Shown: positions 23,507-34,400 of the stretch, piece by piece
How positions within the stretch are numbered: position 1 is the stretch's first letter
Layout of the letters: each line of letters opens with the position of its first letter
Notes under the pieces: model-generated
What the model was told of the DNA's origin: nothing
What the model saw: only the letters and a program-made list of their open reading frames with translations
Database searches by the model: none
Assembly: GCA_903906315.1 (NCBI GenBank)
Contig: CAIVJW010000373.1
Coordinates: forward strand, 1-50,489
Reading direction: 5' to 3'
Length of the DNA stretch: 50,489 nt
DNA from: an uncultured delta proteobacterium
Lineage (GTDB): Bacteria; Myxococcota_A; Polyangia; Polyangiales; Polyangiaceae
Program-made: the position numbers and the translations under genes

Positions 23507-25165
23507 GTGAACCGCACCGTCCAGCTCGTCACGCTAGCCGCCGGCCTGGCCGCGTCCGCCGCGTGCGGCGGCGGGGCCGAGGTCGAGGGCAAAGGGGGAT
23601 TCCGCTTCGGCACGGCCGGCAACGGCGGCGCGGCCGGCGCGGGCGGAGGGGGTGGCGGGCACCCCACGACGACGCCGACCGGCAGCGGTGGGAGCGCCTG
23701 CCAGGAGGGCGACGCATGCCTCCTCGCCGGCAAGCTCGGCGCCTGCGCCGCCGGCAAGACGAAGTGCGGGGACAAGGGCCCGACGTGCGCCGGCCCCGCT
23801 CCGGCCAAGGAGGCGTGCAACGGCGTCGACGACAGCTGCGACGGCGTCACCGACGAGGGCTGCGAGGTGATCGTCGAGGTGCGCCGCTACGACGGCACGT
23901 CGACGGCCGCGCTACCGACCACGGTGTTCCCGGCGAGCGGGAAGGCCTCGCTCGGCCTCGACGTCGTCTTCGGCGCGGACCCGGGCGACGGGTGGATGTC
24001 GATCACGTCGGCGTCGCCGCTCCCGCTGCTCGGCCTGGCGGCGGTGGTGCCCGGCGCCGCACCGGTTCCCACGCACGTGCTCGCGCCGACGGCGGCCCCG
24101 AGCGCGGCGCAGAAGACCATCTTCTTCCCCGCGTATCGCTTCGGCGGCGCGGACACCTGGGCGCACGCCATCTCGCTCGTGAACGACGGCGACGGCCAGG
24201 CGGCCGTTACCGTGCACGTGCTGGCCGACGGCGCGCCCGCCGAGACCGCGGTGAGCCTCCTCGTGCCTGGGCACGGCGCATGGCGATCGGACGCGCCCGC
24301 GCTGCTCGCGGACGGCGCGAAGCAGGGCACGGGCTGGATCGCGGTCGACTCCGACAAGCCGCTCATCGCCTCGTTCGAGGAGTGGAGCGGCGTGACCGAC
24401 CGGGCCGCGGACACCGCCTGGCCCGCGCCCGCGAAGAAGGTGACGATCCCCGTCGCGATCGTCGGCGGCGCGTACGACACCGTGGTCCGCCTCGCGACGC
24501 GCAATCAGCTCGCGGTGACGATCGAAGCGCGGTTCCACACCCCGACCGGCACCTTCGGGCCCGTGACCCACATGGTCAACGCGGGCGCGCGCTCCGAGAC
24601 CTCGCTCGGCAAGGACCTGTTCCCGGGCGTGTTCACGCAGCCGACCGCCGGCTGGATCGAGCTCGCAGCCGACGGGGAAATCGGCGTCGCCGCCACGATC
24701 CTCGACGGCGACCACGCGGGCATCGCCCTCGTGGGCCCTGCCGCCGCCCTCGACACCGTGCACTACCTGGCGGACGCGGCCGTCGGCGAGGGCATCGCGA
24801 CGCACTTCGTGCTGGCAAACCCTTCGGACGGGGCGATCGGCGCGGTCGTCGAGGCGTACGGCGCGGATGGCACCCCGATCCGCCGGGCGGACGTGCTCGT
24901 GCCGGCCGCAGGCGCGTACGCGGGCTCGCTCGGCGAGCTGTTCGGGCTGGCGACGCTCGACGGCTGGGTGCGCGTCGTGTCGGACGCGCCCATCACGGGC
25001 GGCTACGTGCGTCACGATGGCGCCACCGGCGTCGGCGCCACCGCGCTGCACCGGGGCCAGGGAGGCCGCGCGATCGTGCCGAGCGCGCGATCGCTCGCCG
25101 GACCGGATCGCACGATCGTGACGATCATCCAGCCGGAGCGTCGCCCCTTCCCGACCACGCCGTAG
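23507..25165 (+). CDS. lipoprotein with a MopE-type metal-binding motif and repeated beta domains, 552 aa
   Basis: The GTG at 23507 starts MNRTVQLVTLAAGLAASAAC, lipobox Cys 20, then a Gly linker. Near residue 102 KEACNGVDDSCDGVTDEGCE matches the short Cys/Asp motif of MopE-like repeats, thought to bind metal in myxobacterial and methanotroph surface proteins. The rest (130-540) is built of similar beta-rich units with recurring phrases: GDGWMSITSASPLPLLGLAA, GTGWIAVDSDKPLIASFEEW, TAGWIELAADGEIGVAATIL and LDGWVRVVSDAPITGGYVRH. Each unit has 'GW..v.sd.pi.g', as in extracellular immunoglobulin-like or adhesion repeats. Likely surface exposed, with ligand unknown. Confidence 0.78.
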   Translation: MNRTVQLVTLAAGLAASAACGGGAEVEGKGGFRFGTAGNGGAAGAGGGGGGHPTTTPTGSGGSACQEGDACLLAGKLGACAAGKTKCGDKGPTCAGPAPAKEACNGVDDSCDGVTDEGCEVIVEVRRYDGTSTAALPTTVFPASGKASLGLDVVFGADPGDGWMSITSASPLPLLGLAAVVPGAAPVPTHVLAPTAAPSAAQKTIFFPAYRFGGADTWAHAISLVNDGDGQAAVTVHVLADGAPAETAVSLLVPGHGAWRSDAPALLADGAKQGTGWIAVDSDKPLIASFEEWSGVTDRAADTAWPAPAKKVTIPVAIVGGAYDTVVRLATRNQLAVTIEARFHTPTGTFGPVTHMVNAGARSETSLGKDLFPGVFTQPTAGWIELAADGEIGVAATILDGDHAGIALVGPAAALDTVHYLADAAVGEGIATHFVLANPSDGAIGAVVEAYGADGTPIRRADVLVPAAGAYAGSLGELFGLATLDGWVRVVSDAPITGGYVRHDGATGVGATALHRGQGGRAIVPSARSLAGPDRTIVTIIQPERRPFPTTP

Positions 25166-25209
25166 CGCGGGGCGCGGTGCCCGGCGGCCCGAGGTGGGTC
25201 CGCGAAGAC

Positions 25210-25458
25210 ATGTCGCCGGAGCCAATGCTCTGCGCGCCGGACGTCGACGCCGGCGCGGACAGCTGGGGCCTCGGCTTCGCGCTCTGCGAGCCGTGCACGG
25301 CGACGGTGCCGTTCCCGGGCAAGACGGTCACGGCCGTCTGCGCGCGCTTCGCGACCACCGCGCAGCTCGAGGCGGCGATCGCCCCGTCCGAAACCGCGCC
25401 AAGCGGCGCGCCCACGCTGCCCCTGCGACGCGAGAGCCGCCGCGCCGCAGGAGGGTGA
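25210..25458 (+). CDS. small hypothetical protein, 82 aa
   Basis: An ATG at 25210 starts MSPEPMLCAPDVDAGADSWG. The next part has a CEPC motif (GLGFALCEPCTATVPFPGKT) and a stretch TAVCARFATTAQLEAAIAPS, then a basic low-complexity tail. It begins 44 bases after the lipoprotein and ends 7 bases before the convergent TPR gene. No signal peptide is seen, so it may be a fragment of a larger domain or a spurious frame. I recognise no family. Confidence 0.4.
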   Translation: MSPEPMLCAPDVDAGADSWGLGFALCEPCTATVPFPGKTVTAVCARFATTAQLEAAIAPSETAPSGAPTLPLRRESRRAAGG

Positions 25459-25465
25459 GCGCGGG

Positions 25466-28400
25466 CTAGCTGCCGAGCCCGAGGCGGGCCCGGGCCTCGG
25501 CGTACGCATCGCTGACCGCGAACACCACGAGCTCGCGCGCCTCGGTGTTGCGGCCGATCCACGTCACGCGCTCCTTGCCGGAGGCGGGAGGCGCGTTGGC
25601 GTGGCCGCCGGCGGAGGCGATGCCGACGAGCGCGAGGTTCGGGTCGCCGACGGCGAGCAGCGCGGCCCGGTCCCCCCAGCCGTTGACGACCGTGTTGAGG
25701 GTCGAGGCGCGATTTCCGATGGTGCCGATGACGTCGGAGGCGAGGGTCGCGAGCTGCGGGTCGATCGACCCGGGCAAGGCCTTGGTGAGCTTCGACTGCC
25801 AGTCGCCGAGCTTGGCCGCGTCGACGCCCTGCGGCGCGAAGGTCGGGACCAGCGTGCGCAGGTACGCCGCGACGAGGGGCCAGAGGTCGATCGGCGCCGT
25901 GCGCGAGAGCACCGCAGCGTTGGCCTGGAGCACCTTCATGGCGCGATGAACCAGGAAGTCGCGGACGTCGGCGCGCGTCGAGGTCACGAGCGCCTGGCCG
26001 AGCACGAGCGTGGGCGGGTGCGCGGACGCGGCCAGGCAGACCGCGCCGAGCACGCCGGAGACCTGCACGTGGACTGCGAAGATGCCGTACGCGGCGGCGA
26101 TCTCGCGGACGCGCTCGCCGAGCTCGGCGTGAGCGAGGGGGAGCGGGACGGCGCGGATCGACCCGAGATCGTAGGGCACCGCGGCGTCGAGCAGCGGGCC
26201 GGTGGACCGCAGCAGATCGCGGAACGCCGGCGTGAGGACGTCGGGGGCGAGGAGGTCGTCGAGGGACGGCTCGCCCGCGCCGAGCCCTGCGCCCTCGGGC
26301 GGGACCGAGTCGGTGCCATCGAGGGCCGCGACGATCGAGTGCGCGATGTTCGCGGCGTCGGGGCGGTTGCGGAGCGTCGCAACCGTCGCGAGGGTGCCGA
26401 ACAAGTACGGCTCGAAGCGCCCGGTGGAGAGGGCGCGCCGGGCGTCGGCGACCGCTCGGTCGAGCAGGAGGTGCCCGGGCGCCGTCTGGCCGGTCCGCTG
26501 GTAGAACTGGGCGAGGCCGAGCAGCGCGGCGTCGTCCTTCGGCCAGGTCTTGCGCGCGGAGAGCAGCGTGGACTCGGCCTTCTTCGAGTCGCCGGACGCC
26601 TCGTGGATGCGCGCGAGATCGACGGTCCGCTGGCACTTGGCCTCGGGCGCCTCCGCCTCGTTGACGAGCGCGGTCTGCTGCTCGAGGGCCGCGCGCGTGT
26701 CGCCGGTGCGCTGGTAGAGGGCGACGAGCCGCTCGCGGGCCGCGAGGTCGGCGGGCGCCCGCTTGAGGATCTCCTGGTACGCGAGCTCGGCGCGCTCCGG
26801 GTTGGGCAGGTGGTCGTCGTAGAGCTCGCCGAGGCGGAGGTAGACGGCGGCCTGTCGCGCCGGCTCGGGGACCAGCCTCGCGAGCCGGATGAGCGCCTGC
26901 TCGGCGCCCGTCCAGTCGCCTTCCGCGCTGCAGAGGCCAGCGAACGCCTCGAGGGCGTCGACGTGGTCGGGGCTCTCCTCGAGCGCCCGCGCGAGCGCGC
27001 GCTTGGCGGTGCCCACGTCGCCGACCTCGGCGAGGGTGCGGCCGCGCAAGACCTCCAGCTCGACGCGCTCGCTCGGGTCGGTGACGCTGTCGAGGCGTCG
27101 CTCGAGGAGCGTCGCGAGCTCCGCGCGCGCGCCCTCCGCGAGGTAGAGCGTGCGCAGGCGCTCGAAGGCGTCTTCGTACGCGGGACGAAGCGACGTCACC
27201 CGCTCGAGAGCGGCCCGAGCGCGGCCCGCGTCCTTGACGACGTCGCCCCAAAGAACGGCCGCGCGGTAGATCTCGCGGACGCTCTCCTCCGGAGCCGCGC
27301 TGACGTCGGCCGAGGCCTCGAAGGCCTCCGCGGCGGCGGCGTGATCGCCGAGCTCGACGAGCACTTCGGCGCGCTCGAGCTGGACCAGGACGTGCTGAGG
27401 AGCAAGCTCGACGGCACGGCCCAGCAGGGCGTTCGCGCGCGGGAGCTCGCCGGCCTGCCTCGCGGCCTGGGCGGCGCGGAGCAGCAGGGTCGCGCCCTCG
27501 AGCGGTCGATCGACACGCGTCGAGATCTCCTCGTCCGCCACGGACGCGAGCCTCGCGTCGCCATGGGCGCGCGCGTGAGCCGCGACCTGACGGAGCACCC
27601 AGAGCGCGCGAGGCTCGTGCTTGTACGCGACCTCGAGCGGCTCGCGCATCTCCTCCCAACCGAGCGCGCGGAGGCGCAGGCGAGCGGAGACGATCGCGTG
27701 CGCCGTCGCCTCCGGCCCGTCGAGGGCCTTGGCGATCGCGAGCGCGATGGGCTCGATCTCGCCTTCACGCCCGGCGGCCGCGAGGGCGCTCGCGACGCGG
27801 CGGAGGGTCGGGAGGTGGTCGGGCACCTCCTCGAGGATCGTGCGCCGCCAGAGCAGACCGCTCGCCGGGTCGTCGCGGCCGACCTCGTCGAGGTCGGCGA
27901 GGCGCTCGTAGACCTCGAGGCGCTCCTCGGCCGTCGCGAGCGCGCGAGCCTTCGGGAGCAGCTCGTCGACGAGCTCGCTCGCGCCGTGCCCGGCGAGGGC
28001 GGCGCGGTAGGCGAGGATCGGGGCGAGCGCGGTGTCGCCCGCTGCGACCGCCTGACGTGCGAGCACCGCGGCGCGCGCCATGTCACCGGACCGCTCGAGC
28101 TCCAGCGCAGCCTCGAGCGCAAGACGGGCGGCGTCGGGACCGACGGCCTCGGCGGCGCGCTGCACGCGCCACTCGGCTCGATCGGGCGGCGGATCGGCGG
28201 AGAGCCGCTCGTAGAGCTCACGCAGGCCCACGTCGGAGGGCCGCGCCGGGAGCGCCTGTTCCAGGAGGCTTGCCGCGGATGAGCCAGCCTCGTCGGCGAG
28301 CAGCAGCGCCTCGCGAACGAGATCGAGCGCCTGCTCGCCAGCGTCTTCGCTCGTCTCGCGGCGCAGGCGGAGCCACTCGAGGACCCGCTCGCGATCGCCC

Positions 28401-31400
28401 CGAGCGCGGGCGAGCCGCTCGCCGAAGTGCGCGGCGAAAGGCAGTCGGAGGTCGATCTCGGCCGCGGAGCGGAACAGGCGCTCGGCCTCGCCGGCTGGCG
28501 GGATCTCGGTGTCGACATCCACGTCGACGTCGGGGTTCGCGTCCGCGAGGCGGATCGCAGCCTCGACGAGCAGCAGCGCAGCGCGCGCGCCGCCGCCGAC
28601 CGAGTCGGCGAGCTCGACGAGCGCGCTCGCGGCCTCTTCGCGGCTCTGGAACGAAGCGCGCGCGCGAACCGCGCCTTCGTGGCCGGCGTCGAGCGCGCAG
28701 GCGCGTTCGTAGTCGGACGCCGCCCGGTCGGGATTGCCGCCGAGCTCCGCCACGAGCGCACCCGCGAGGGCGCGATCGCGCTCGGCGTGGTGCGCCGGGC
28801 CGGCGACGTTCACGTCGCCCCAGCTCGACAGGGCGCGGGCGACCTCGCCAACCGCCCCCGCCTCGACCTCGAGCTCGAGCGCGAGCGCGCGGGCGACCCC
28901 GGTGTCGGGCGCGGCGGCGCCGTACGCGCGCACCGCCGCAGCCGCGCGGCCGCGGTGCGCGCGATCGTTGACCTCGTCGGACGGGCTGCCGATTGCGGGG
29001 CCAGCCGCGAGCGCGCGGCCGAGGCGCACCGCCGTCGAAGCGCGGGCGCTGCCGAGCGAGAGCATGACGCGGCCCGGGTCGGACGGTGCCGAGAGCGCGC
29101 TCGTCGCGGCGACGACGAGCGGGGCGAGCTGGGCGTCGCGGACCGTGTCGTCGACGAAGGCATCGAGCTCCTCGCGCGTCGCGCCACCGAGGGCGCCGAT
29201 CGCGATGCGATCCGCCGCGCTGAACGCGGAGGCGGGCGCCTGATCGAGCGCGGCACGGGTCGCTTCCGCGTCTCCGAGCTCGATCGCGCGGGCGGCGACG
29301 GCGCGCGCCGCGAGCGGCCCGTGCGAGCCGGCAACGACCGCGCGGAGAGACGCGAGCGAGCGCTCCCGGGTTTCCGGGCGCGGCGCAGCGAGCACGCCGG
29401 CGAGCCACCCAGCGCCGCCGCCGAGGCCGCGAGCCTTGGCGAGCGACTCGACCCACCCGACGGCAGCGGACACGTCCCCGGCGCCGAGCGCGGCGCGCGC
29501 TCGAAGGAGGCGCTCGTACGCCGTCGACGCGCCGTCACGCGGCCTCGCCCAGCCCGTCTTGCTGGCGAGCTCGACCGGGGTCGCGCGGAGCAGCGCGACC
29601 TCGGCGAACGCCCCCGCGAGAGGCGCAAGGCCCGGTGCGTCGGGCACTCGGACGCGCGCGAGCGCCGCGCCGACGGCGCCCTCCCCCTGGAGGTCGGCGT
29701 CGGCAATCGCGTCGCAGAAGCGCTGAACCACGGGGCGCGGGTCGCCAGGCAGCGCGCGCGCGGCGGCGTCGAGGCGCTTTCCCGAACCCTCGCGGTCATC
29801 GAGCTTCTGGCGAAGAATCTCGGCGGCGACCAGGGAGGCGTGCGCCCGCGCCTCGGGGGTCGGCGCGAGCCGTGCCTCGACATCGAGCACCTCGACCGCG
29901 GCGTTCCACTCGCCGTCGCGCTGATACAGCCCGCGGACCTGCCGCTGCGCGAGCGGTGAGCTCGGGGTCAGGTCGCGCGCCTCGCCGGCGAGCTCCAGGG
30001 CGAGCGGCTCCTCCCCCGCGAGGGCCGCGAGCTCCGACGCGACGAGCAAGATCCGTGAACGGGCCGTCGCGTCCTCGATCGCGCCGGCCTCGGCGCGGAG
30101 CCAGGTCACGCGCGAAAGCCAACCCTCGCGCGTGCTGCCGACCCCCTTCGCGCTCGCGAGCGAATCGGGCACGGCACGAAGCGCGGGCGGGCTCGGCGCC
30201 GCCACCGCGGCGAGGGCAGCGCCAAATACGCGAGCCTCGACCTCGACGACGGGGCTCGGCGCGGGCTCGGGCGCCGACGCAGGCGGCGGCGGCGGCGACT
30301 CGGGGGGCAGGTCGATCTCGAGCGACGGGGCCACGTCGAGCTCGGGCGCTGGCGAAACGAGGGCCTCGGAGGCTTCCCCCGACGACGAATCTTCCAGCGG
30401 CAGAGGGGCCAGCGCGGGTTCGGGCGTGGACGTGGACGCGGGCGCGGGGGTCTCGGTCGCCGAACGCGGGGCGGCTCCGAGGGTTGCGAAGCTGGGCGCG
30501 ACGGAGGCGTCCGGCTCGGATCCCGGGAGGTCGTCGGCGCCCTCCCAGATCTCGGTCGCGGCTTCACCTTGCTCGTCGAGGTCGAAGATCTCCGAGTCGA
30601 CCGCCGGCTCGGGCAGCGCGAGAACCGGCGACTCCTCGCGGAGGACCTCGGTCGGCGCGGGCGCGGCCGCCAACGGGACCGACGACGGCTCCAGCGGCGA
30701 GATCGGCGCGGGCGTGACCGCCGACGGCGGCGACGGAAACGGGACGGACGACCCGGGCAACGGAGGGAGCGTCACGGCAGAGGACGTGCGCGACGGCGGC
30801 GTCCGGTCGGACGCGGGATCCTCGGACAACGGCGGATCGAGATCGCCCTCGAGGCCCGAATCGAGGTCGGGCGAGCGCGTCGCCTCGGTCAGGATGCGCG
30901 CCATGTCGGCGTCGAGGAGGGCGGTCCGGGGTTCCGCGAAGTCGTCGTCGTCGCGAGGAACGCTGAACTCGTGCTCGCTCGCGACCGCGGCGCTGAGGGC
31001 CGGCGCAGGGATCGTGATGGTCGCCGGAGCACGGGGCGGGGGATCGTCCGCGGAAGGAGGCTCCGGGTCCTCGCGAGGGATCGGTCGCGACTTCGGGGCC
31101 CCCTGGCGCGGGGGACCGGCCGGACGCGGGAGCTCGAATGCGGACGCGCCGCCCGCGAGCGGCGTCGGCGCAGGGGGCGGCAGCACGGGCCGCGGCGCGC
31201 CAGGGCGCACGGCGACCGCGGCGGGGGGCTCGGTGACGTCGGCGAACAGCGAGTCGAGCAGCGCGTCGCTCTCGTCGTCCGACGGGAGCACGTCCACGAG
31301 CTTCGGTCCGCCGCCGAGGCGGATCGACGCGGAGGGGCGCTTCTGCGCGACGGCCACGTTCTCCGCCGGCCTGTTGATCTCGGGCCGCCCGGCTGCGGGA

Positions 31401-31483
31401 GGCGTCTGCTTGGTGGAATCGTCGTCGTGGTCCACGTGGCCCTCGGTCTCGCGCGGCCCGTTGTCGCCAGTCCCGTCGCTCAC
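25466..31483 (-). CDS. giant TPR protein, 2,005 aa
   Basis: The start is the GTG at 31483, which overlaps the stop of the upstream giant gene by four bases (GTGA). The first ~450 residues are disordered and Pro/Glu/Asp-rich, with a short motif DALLDSLFADV near residue 70. From about 480 to 1,740 there are many TPR helices (e.g. AELAYQEILKRAPADLAARE, RLVALYQRTGDTRAALEQQT, AKRALARALEESPDHVDALE). The last ~260 residues are a separate domain (PTLVLGQALVTSTRADVRDF, ...RTAPIDLWPLVAAYLRTL) that resembles the C-terminus of the upstream protein. No signal peptide or membrane segment is seen, so it is a cytosolic scaffold. Partners are probably among the neighbours. The family is typical of myxobacteria but I cannot assign a named gene. 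Confidence 0.82.
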   Translation of the reverse strand: MSDGTGDNGPRETEGHVDHDDDSTKQTPPAAGRPEINRPAENVAVAQKRPSASIRLGGGPKLVDVLPSDDESDALLDSLFADVTEPPAAVAVRPGAPRPVLPPPAPTPLAGGASAFELPRPAGPPRQGAPKSRPIPREDPEPPSADDPPPRAPATITIPAPALSAAVASEHEFSVPRDDDDFAEPRTALLDADMARILTEATRSPDLDSGLEGDLDPPLSEDPASDRTPPSRTSSAVTLPPLPGSSVPFPSPPSAVTPAPISPLEPSSVPLAAAPAPTEVLREESPVLALPEPAVDSEIFDLDEQGEAATEIWEGADDLPGSEPDASVAPSFATLGAAPRSATETPAPASTSTPEPALAPLPLEDSSSGEASEALVSPAPELDVAPSLEIDLPPESPPPPPASAPEPAPSPVVEVEARVFGAALAAVAAPSPPALRAVPDSLASAKGVGSTREGWLSRVTWLRAEAGAIEDATARSRILLVASELAALAGEEPLALELAGEARDLTPSSPLAQRQVRGLYQRDGEWNAAVEVLDVEARLAPTPEARAHASLVAAEILRQKLDDREGSGKRLDAAARALPGDPRPVVQRFCDAIADADLQGEGAVGAALARVRVPDAPGLAPLAGAFAEVALLRATPVELASKTGWARPRDGASTAYERLLRARAALGAGDVSAAVGWVESLAKARGLGGGAGWLAGVLAAPRPETRERSLASLRAVVAGSHGPLAARAVAARAIELGDAEATRAALDQAPASAFSAADRIAIGALGGATREELDAFVDDTVRDAQLAPLVVAATSALSAPSDPGRVMLSLGSARASTAVRLGRALAAGPAIGSPSDEVNDRAHRGRAAAAVRAYGAAAPDTGVARALALELEVEAGAVGEVARALSSWGDVNVAGPAHHAERDRALAGALVAELGGNPDRAASDYERACALDAGHEGAVRARASFQSREEAASALVELADSVGGGARAALLLVEAAIRLADANPDVDVDVDTEIPPAGEAERLFRSAAEIDLRLPFAAHFGERLARARGDRERVLEWLRLRRETSEDAGEQALDLVREALLLADEAGSSAASLLEQALPARPSDVGLRELYERLSADPPPDRAEWRVQRAAEAVGPDAARLALEAALELERSGDMARAAVLARQAVAAGDTALAPILAYRAALAGHGASELVDELLPKARALATAEERLEVYERLADLDEVGRDDPASGLLWRRTILEEVPDHLPTLRRVASALAAAGREGEIEPIALAIAKALDGPEATAHAIVSARLRLRALGWEEMREPLEVAYKHEPRALWVLRQVAAHARAHGDARLASVADEEISTRVDRPLEGATLLLRAAQAARQAGELPRANALLGRAVELAPQHVLVQLERAEVLVELGDHAAAAEAFEASADVSAAPEESVREIYRAAVLWGDVVKDAGRARAALERVTSLRPAYEDAFERLRTLYLAEGARAELATLLERRLDSVTDPSERVELEVLRGRTLAEVGDVGTAKRALARALEESPDHVDALEAFAGLCSAEGDWTGAEQALIRLARLVPEPARQAAVYLRLGELYDDHLPNPERAELAYQEILKRAPADLAARERLVALYQRTGDTRAALEQQTALVNEAEAPEAKCQRTVDLARIHEASGDSKKAESTLLSARKTWPKDDAALLGLAQFYQRTGQTAPGHLLLDRAVADARRALSTGRFEPYLFGTLATVATLRNRPDAANIAHSIVAALDGTDSVPPEGAGLGAGEPSLDDLLAPDVLTPAFRDLLRSTGPLLDAAVPYDLGSIRAVPLPLAHAELGERVREIAAAYGIFAVHVQVSGVLGAVCLAASAHPPTLVLGQALVTSTRADVRDFLVHRAMKVLQANAAVLSRTAPIDLWPLVAAYLRTLVPTFAPQGVDAAKLGDWQSKLTKALPGSIDPQLATLASDVIGTIGNRASTLNTVVNGWGDRAALLAVGDPNLALVGIASAGGHANAPPASGKERVTWIGRNTEARELVVFAVSDAYAEARARLGLGS

Positions 31484-34400
31484 CGGACCCCCATGCCGAG
31501 CTTGCGGCGAAGCTCGAGGTAGCTTGGCGAGAGCACGAACGCGAGCAACCGCAGCGCGCGCTCGTTGTCGGCGACCAGCGCGCCGATCTCGTTTCGTGGC
31601 GCCCCGAGGACGTCGCTGAGCACCACGGAGACGTCTCCCGCGGCGATCACGGCCATCCGGTCGAGGCTGCGACGCGCAGCCGCCGCCCACACCCGCGCGT
31701 CCTGGCCGGCCTGCATGAAGCGCTGGCAGGGCTCGAGGATCGCCTTCTTCACCTTGCGCGAGATCTCCTTGCGGATCGCGCGAGCGACCTCGTTGTAGAC
31801 CGCGTAGGGCGGCGCCTGGACCGGCAACCCGGCCTCGGCGCACGCGGCGATGACGACGGAGGCGACCGTGTTGTCGTCCCGCAGCCGCACGCTCGTGACG
31901 CCCCGACGGAGCGCGAAGACCTCGCGAGCGAGGGCCGAGCGCGCGGCGGCGTCGAACGGCGCGGTGATGGCGGCGCCGAGCACGATCGCGGGCTGCTCGC
32001 CGGCGATGCCGTGCACGGCGTACGCGCTCGGGCCGCCGACGTAGACGTCGAAATCGCCCTCGAAGCCGAGGGCGCCCATCCATTCGGCGACGGCCATGCG
32101 GACCGGGTGGCCACCGCGTGCATCGATGCGCTCCTTGCGACCGACGCCGAGCGACGAGAGCGACGGGCCGAGCGCGAGGCCGAGGGTCTCGGCGAGCGCG
32201 GCGAAGAGCAGCGCGACGGGGCCCCCGTCGTGGGGGTCGGCGATCTCGGCGAGGGCTCGCGAGTCGAGCACGACCTCGGGCCGGCCGGACACGCGCGTGT
32301 CGATGCGAGCGAGCTCCTCCGACAGCGCAGGATCGACGTTGCCGAGCCCGACGAGCGCGCCGAGCGTGGCCTGCCGGAGCCCGGGGTCCTGGCCGGCGCC
32401 AGCGATCTTCGCGAGCATCGTCACGCGCGCCGTGTCCGCGGGCTTGTCCGCGAGCGCCTGCAGGAGCGTCGCCTTGCCGCGGCCGAGCGCCCGCGATCGG
32501 AAGGCCGGATCGAAGCCCGTCGTGAGGACGAGGTCGAGCGCCTCGCTGTCGTCGGGTGCCTCGTCGAGGAGCTTCGCGGTCGCGGCGTCGGCTCGCAGCG
32601 GCTTGTGTGCCTTGTCGCGCCAGATGACGAGCGCGAGGCGGGCAGCCTCGACGCGGCCCTCGCGCGTCTCGCGCTCGACCATGAGCTGCTCGAGAATGGC
32701 GGTCGCCTCGTCCCACGCGCCCGCCTTGGCGGCGACGCGCGCGAGCCGCTCGCGCACGGCGAGCGTGGAAAGGCCAGCGCGGTGCAGCCCGAGGAGCACG
32801 TCGAGGGCCTTGTCGAGCGCGCCGAGGCGACTCTCGTAGATGTCCACCGCCGCGAGGCCGGAGATGAGGCGCTGCTGCTTCGGCGCTTCCTTGATGGTCG
32901 ACAGCCGGGCGAGCGTGGGCGCGGCGTGCGCGAAGTCGCCGCGCGAGATCTGGATCTCGCCCGAGAGGGCGAGGGCGCCGACGTGATCGGGCTCGAGGAG
33001 CGTGACGTTCTCGAGCGCTTCGAGCGCGCCATCGCGATCGCCCTTCTTGCGGAGCACACGCGCGCGCTCCCAGTAGAGCTTGCCGATCTCGGCCTCGTCG
33101 TCGGCGACGTCGAGACGGCGTGCGATGACGTCGAGGAGCTGGTCATCCTCGTTGCGCGCGCGCAGCCGGCGGAACAGCTTGTCGAACGCGATCGCGCGGG
33201 ACGGATCGCGGCGAAACGCCCGGTCGAAGGCGATCTCGGCGTCGTCGTGGGCCTCGGTCTTGTCGAGCAGCGTGATGCCGGCCTGCTCCCAGAGCTCGGC
33301 GCCGCGCGCGTCGTCCACCGAGAGCGCGCCGAGCTGCGCCGCAGCGAGGGCCATCGCGACGTGGTCGCCGAGCTGCTGGGCGGCGGAGCGCGCGCCCTCC
33401 CACGAGGCGAGGTCGTGCGGGCGCTTGTCGACGACCGCCCGGAACGCCTTGTGCGCGGCGGCCGCGTCGCCCGCGGCGAGGTGCGCCCAACCGGCCAGCG
33501 AGAGGGCGTCGACCGCGGCGTCGGCGCCGAGCGCGTCGCCGAGCCCCTGGAGCGCGGCGGCCCGGCGGGCGGGGTCGCTTCCCGGCGGCGTGAGCTCGAG
33601 GTTTGCGAGGCGAATCGAGGCCGCATCGCCGGAGAAGAGCTCCTCGCCGCCCACGGGGTCGTGCAGCGCGAGGACGAGCGCCGAGGACGCCTCGAGGGAG
33701 GCCTGAGCGGAGCGAATCGCCGCGGCGTCGGCGCCGGACGCGGCCGCACCGAGGCGGTCGGCGACGGCGCGACGCGCGCTCGCCTCGGCGACTCGATCGC
33801 CGACGCCGAACGCCGCGGCGAGCCACTCGACGGCGGCCGCCAGCGCCGGCTCGCGCCCAGCCCAGGCGGTCGCGCGCTCGAGCGTGGCAAGCGCGTCGCG
33901 ATCGACGGCACGAGCGAGGCGGAAGCGCTCGGCCTCCGCGAGGGTCTGCCCTTCGCCGCCGGCGTCGGAGAGCTCCTGAAGCGCGCGCTCGAGCGCGTCA
34001 CGGTCGTCGAGCGCGGCGGGGATCACGAGCCGCCCGAGCGCGGCGGCGACGGCGAGGTCGTCGGCGCCTTCGCGCTCGGCGGTCGCGAGCGCGTCGAGCA
34101 GCGCGTCAGGCGAGTCCGCGGAGACGGCGTGCGCCACCTCGACGCCGAGGCGCTCGAGGGCGATCGAGGCCGGATCCGCGCCGGCTTCGGCCGCGACGTC
34201 GAGCGCGCGTCGACGGGCGTCGGCCCCGTCGGCGTCCGCGCCGCGGAGCGCCCACGCCAGCACCGTGGCCGCCGCACGCGCCGCGCCGGCGCGGGCCGCG
34301 TCGAGCTCGTCGAGGGCGCGAGCCTTCTCGCCGGCACGCCACAACAGCAGGGCCGCTTCGAGGTGCAGCGCGGCGGCGACGTCGTCCTCGTCGACCGCCG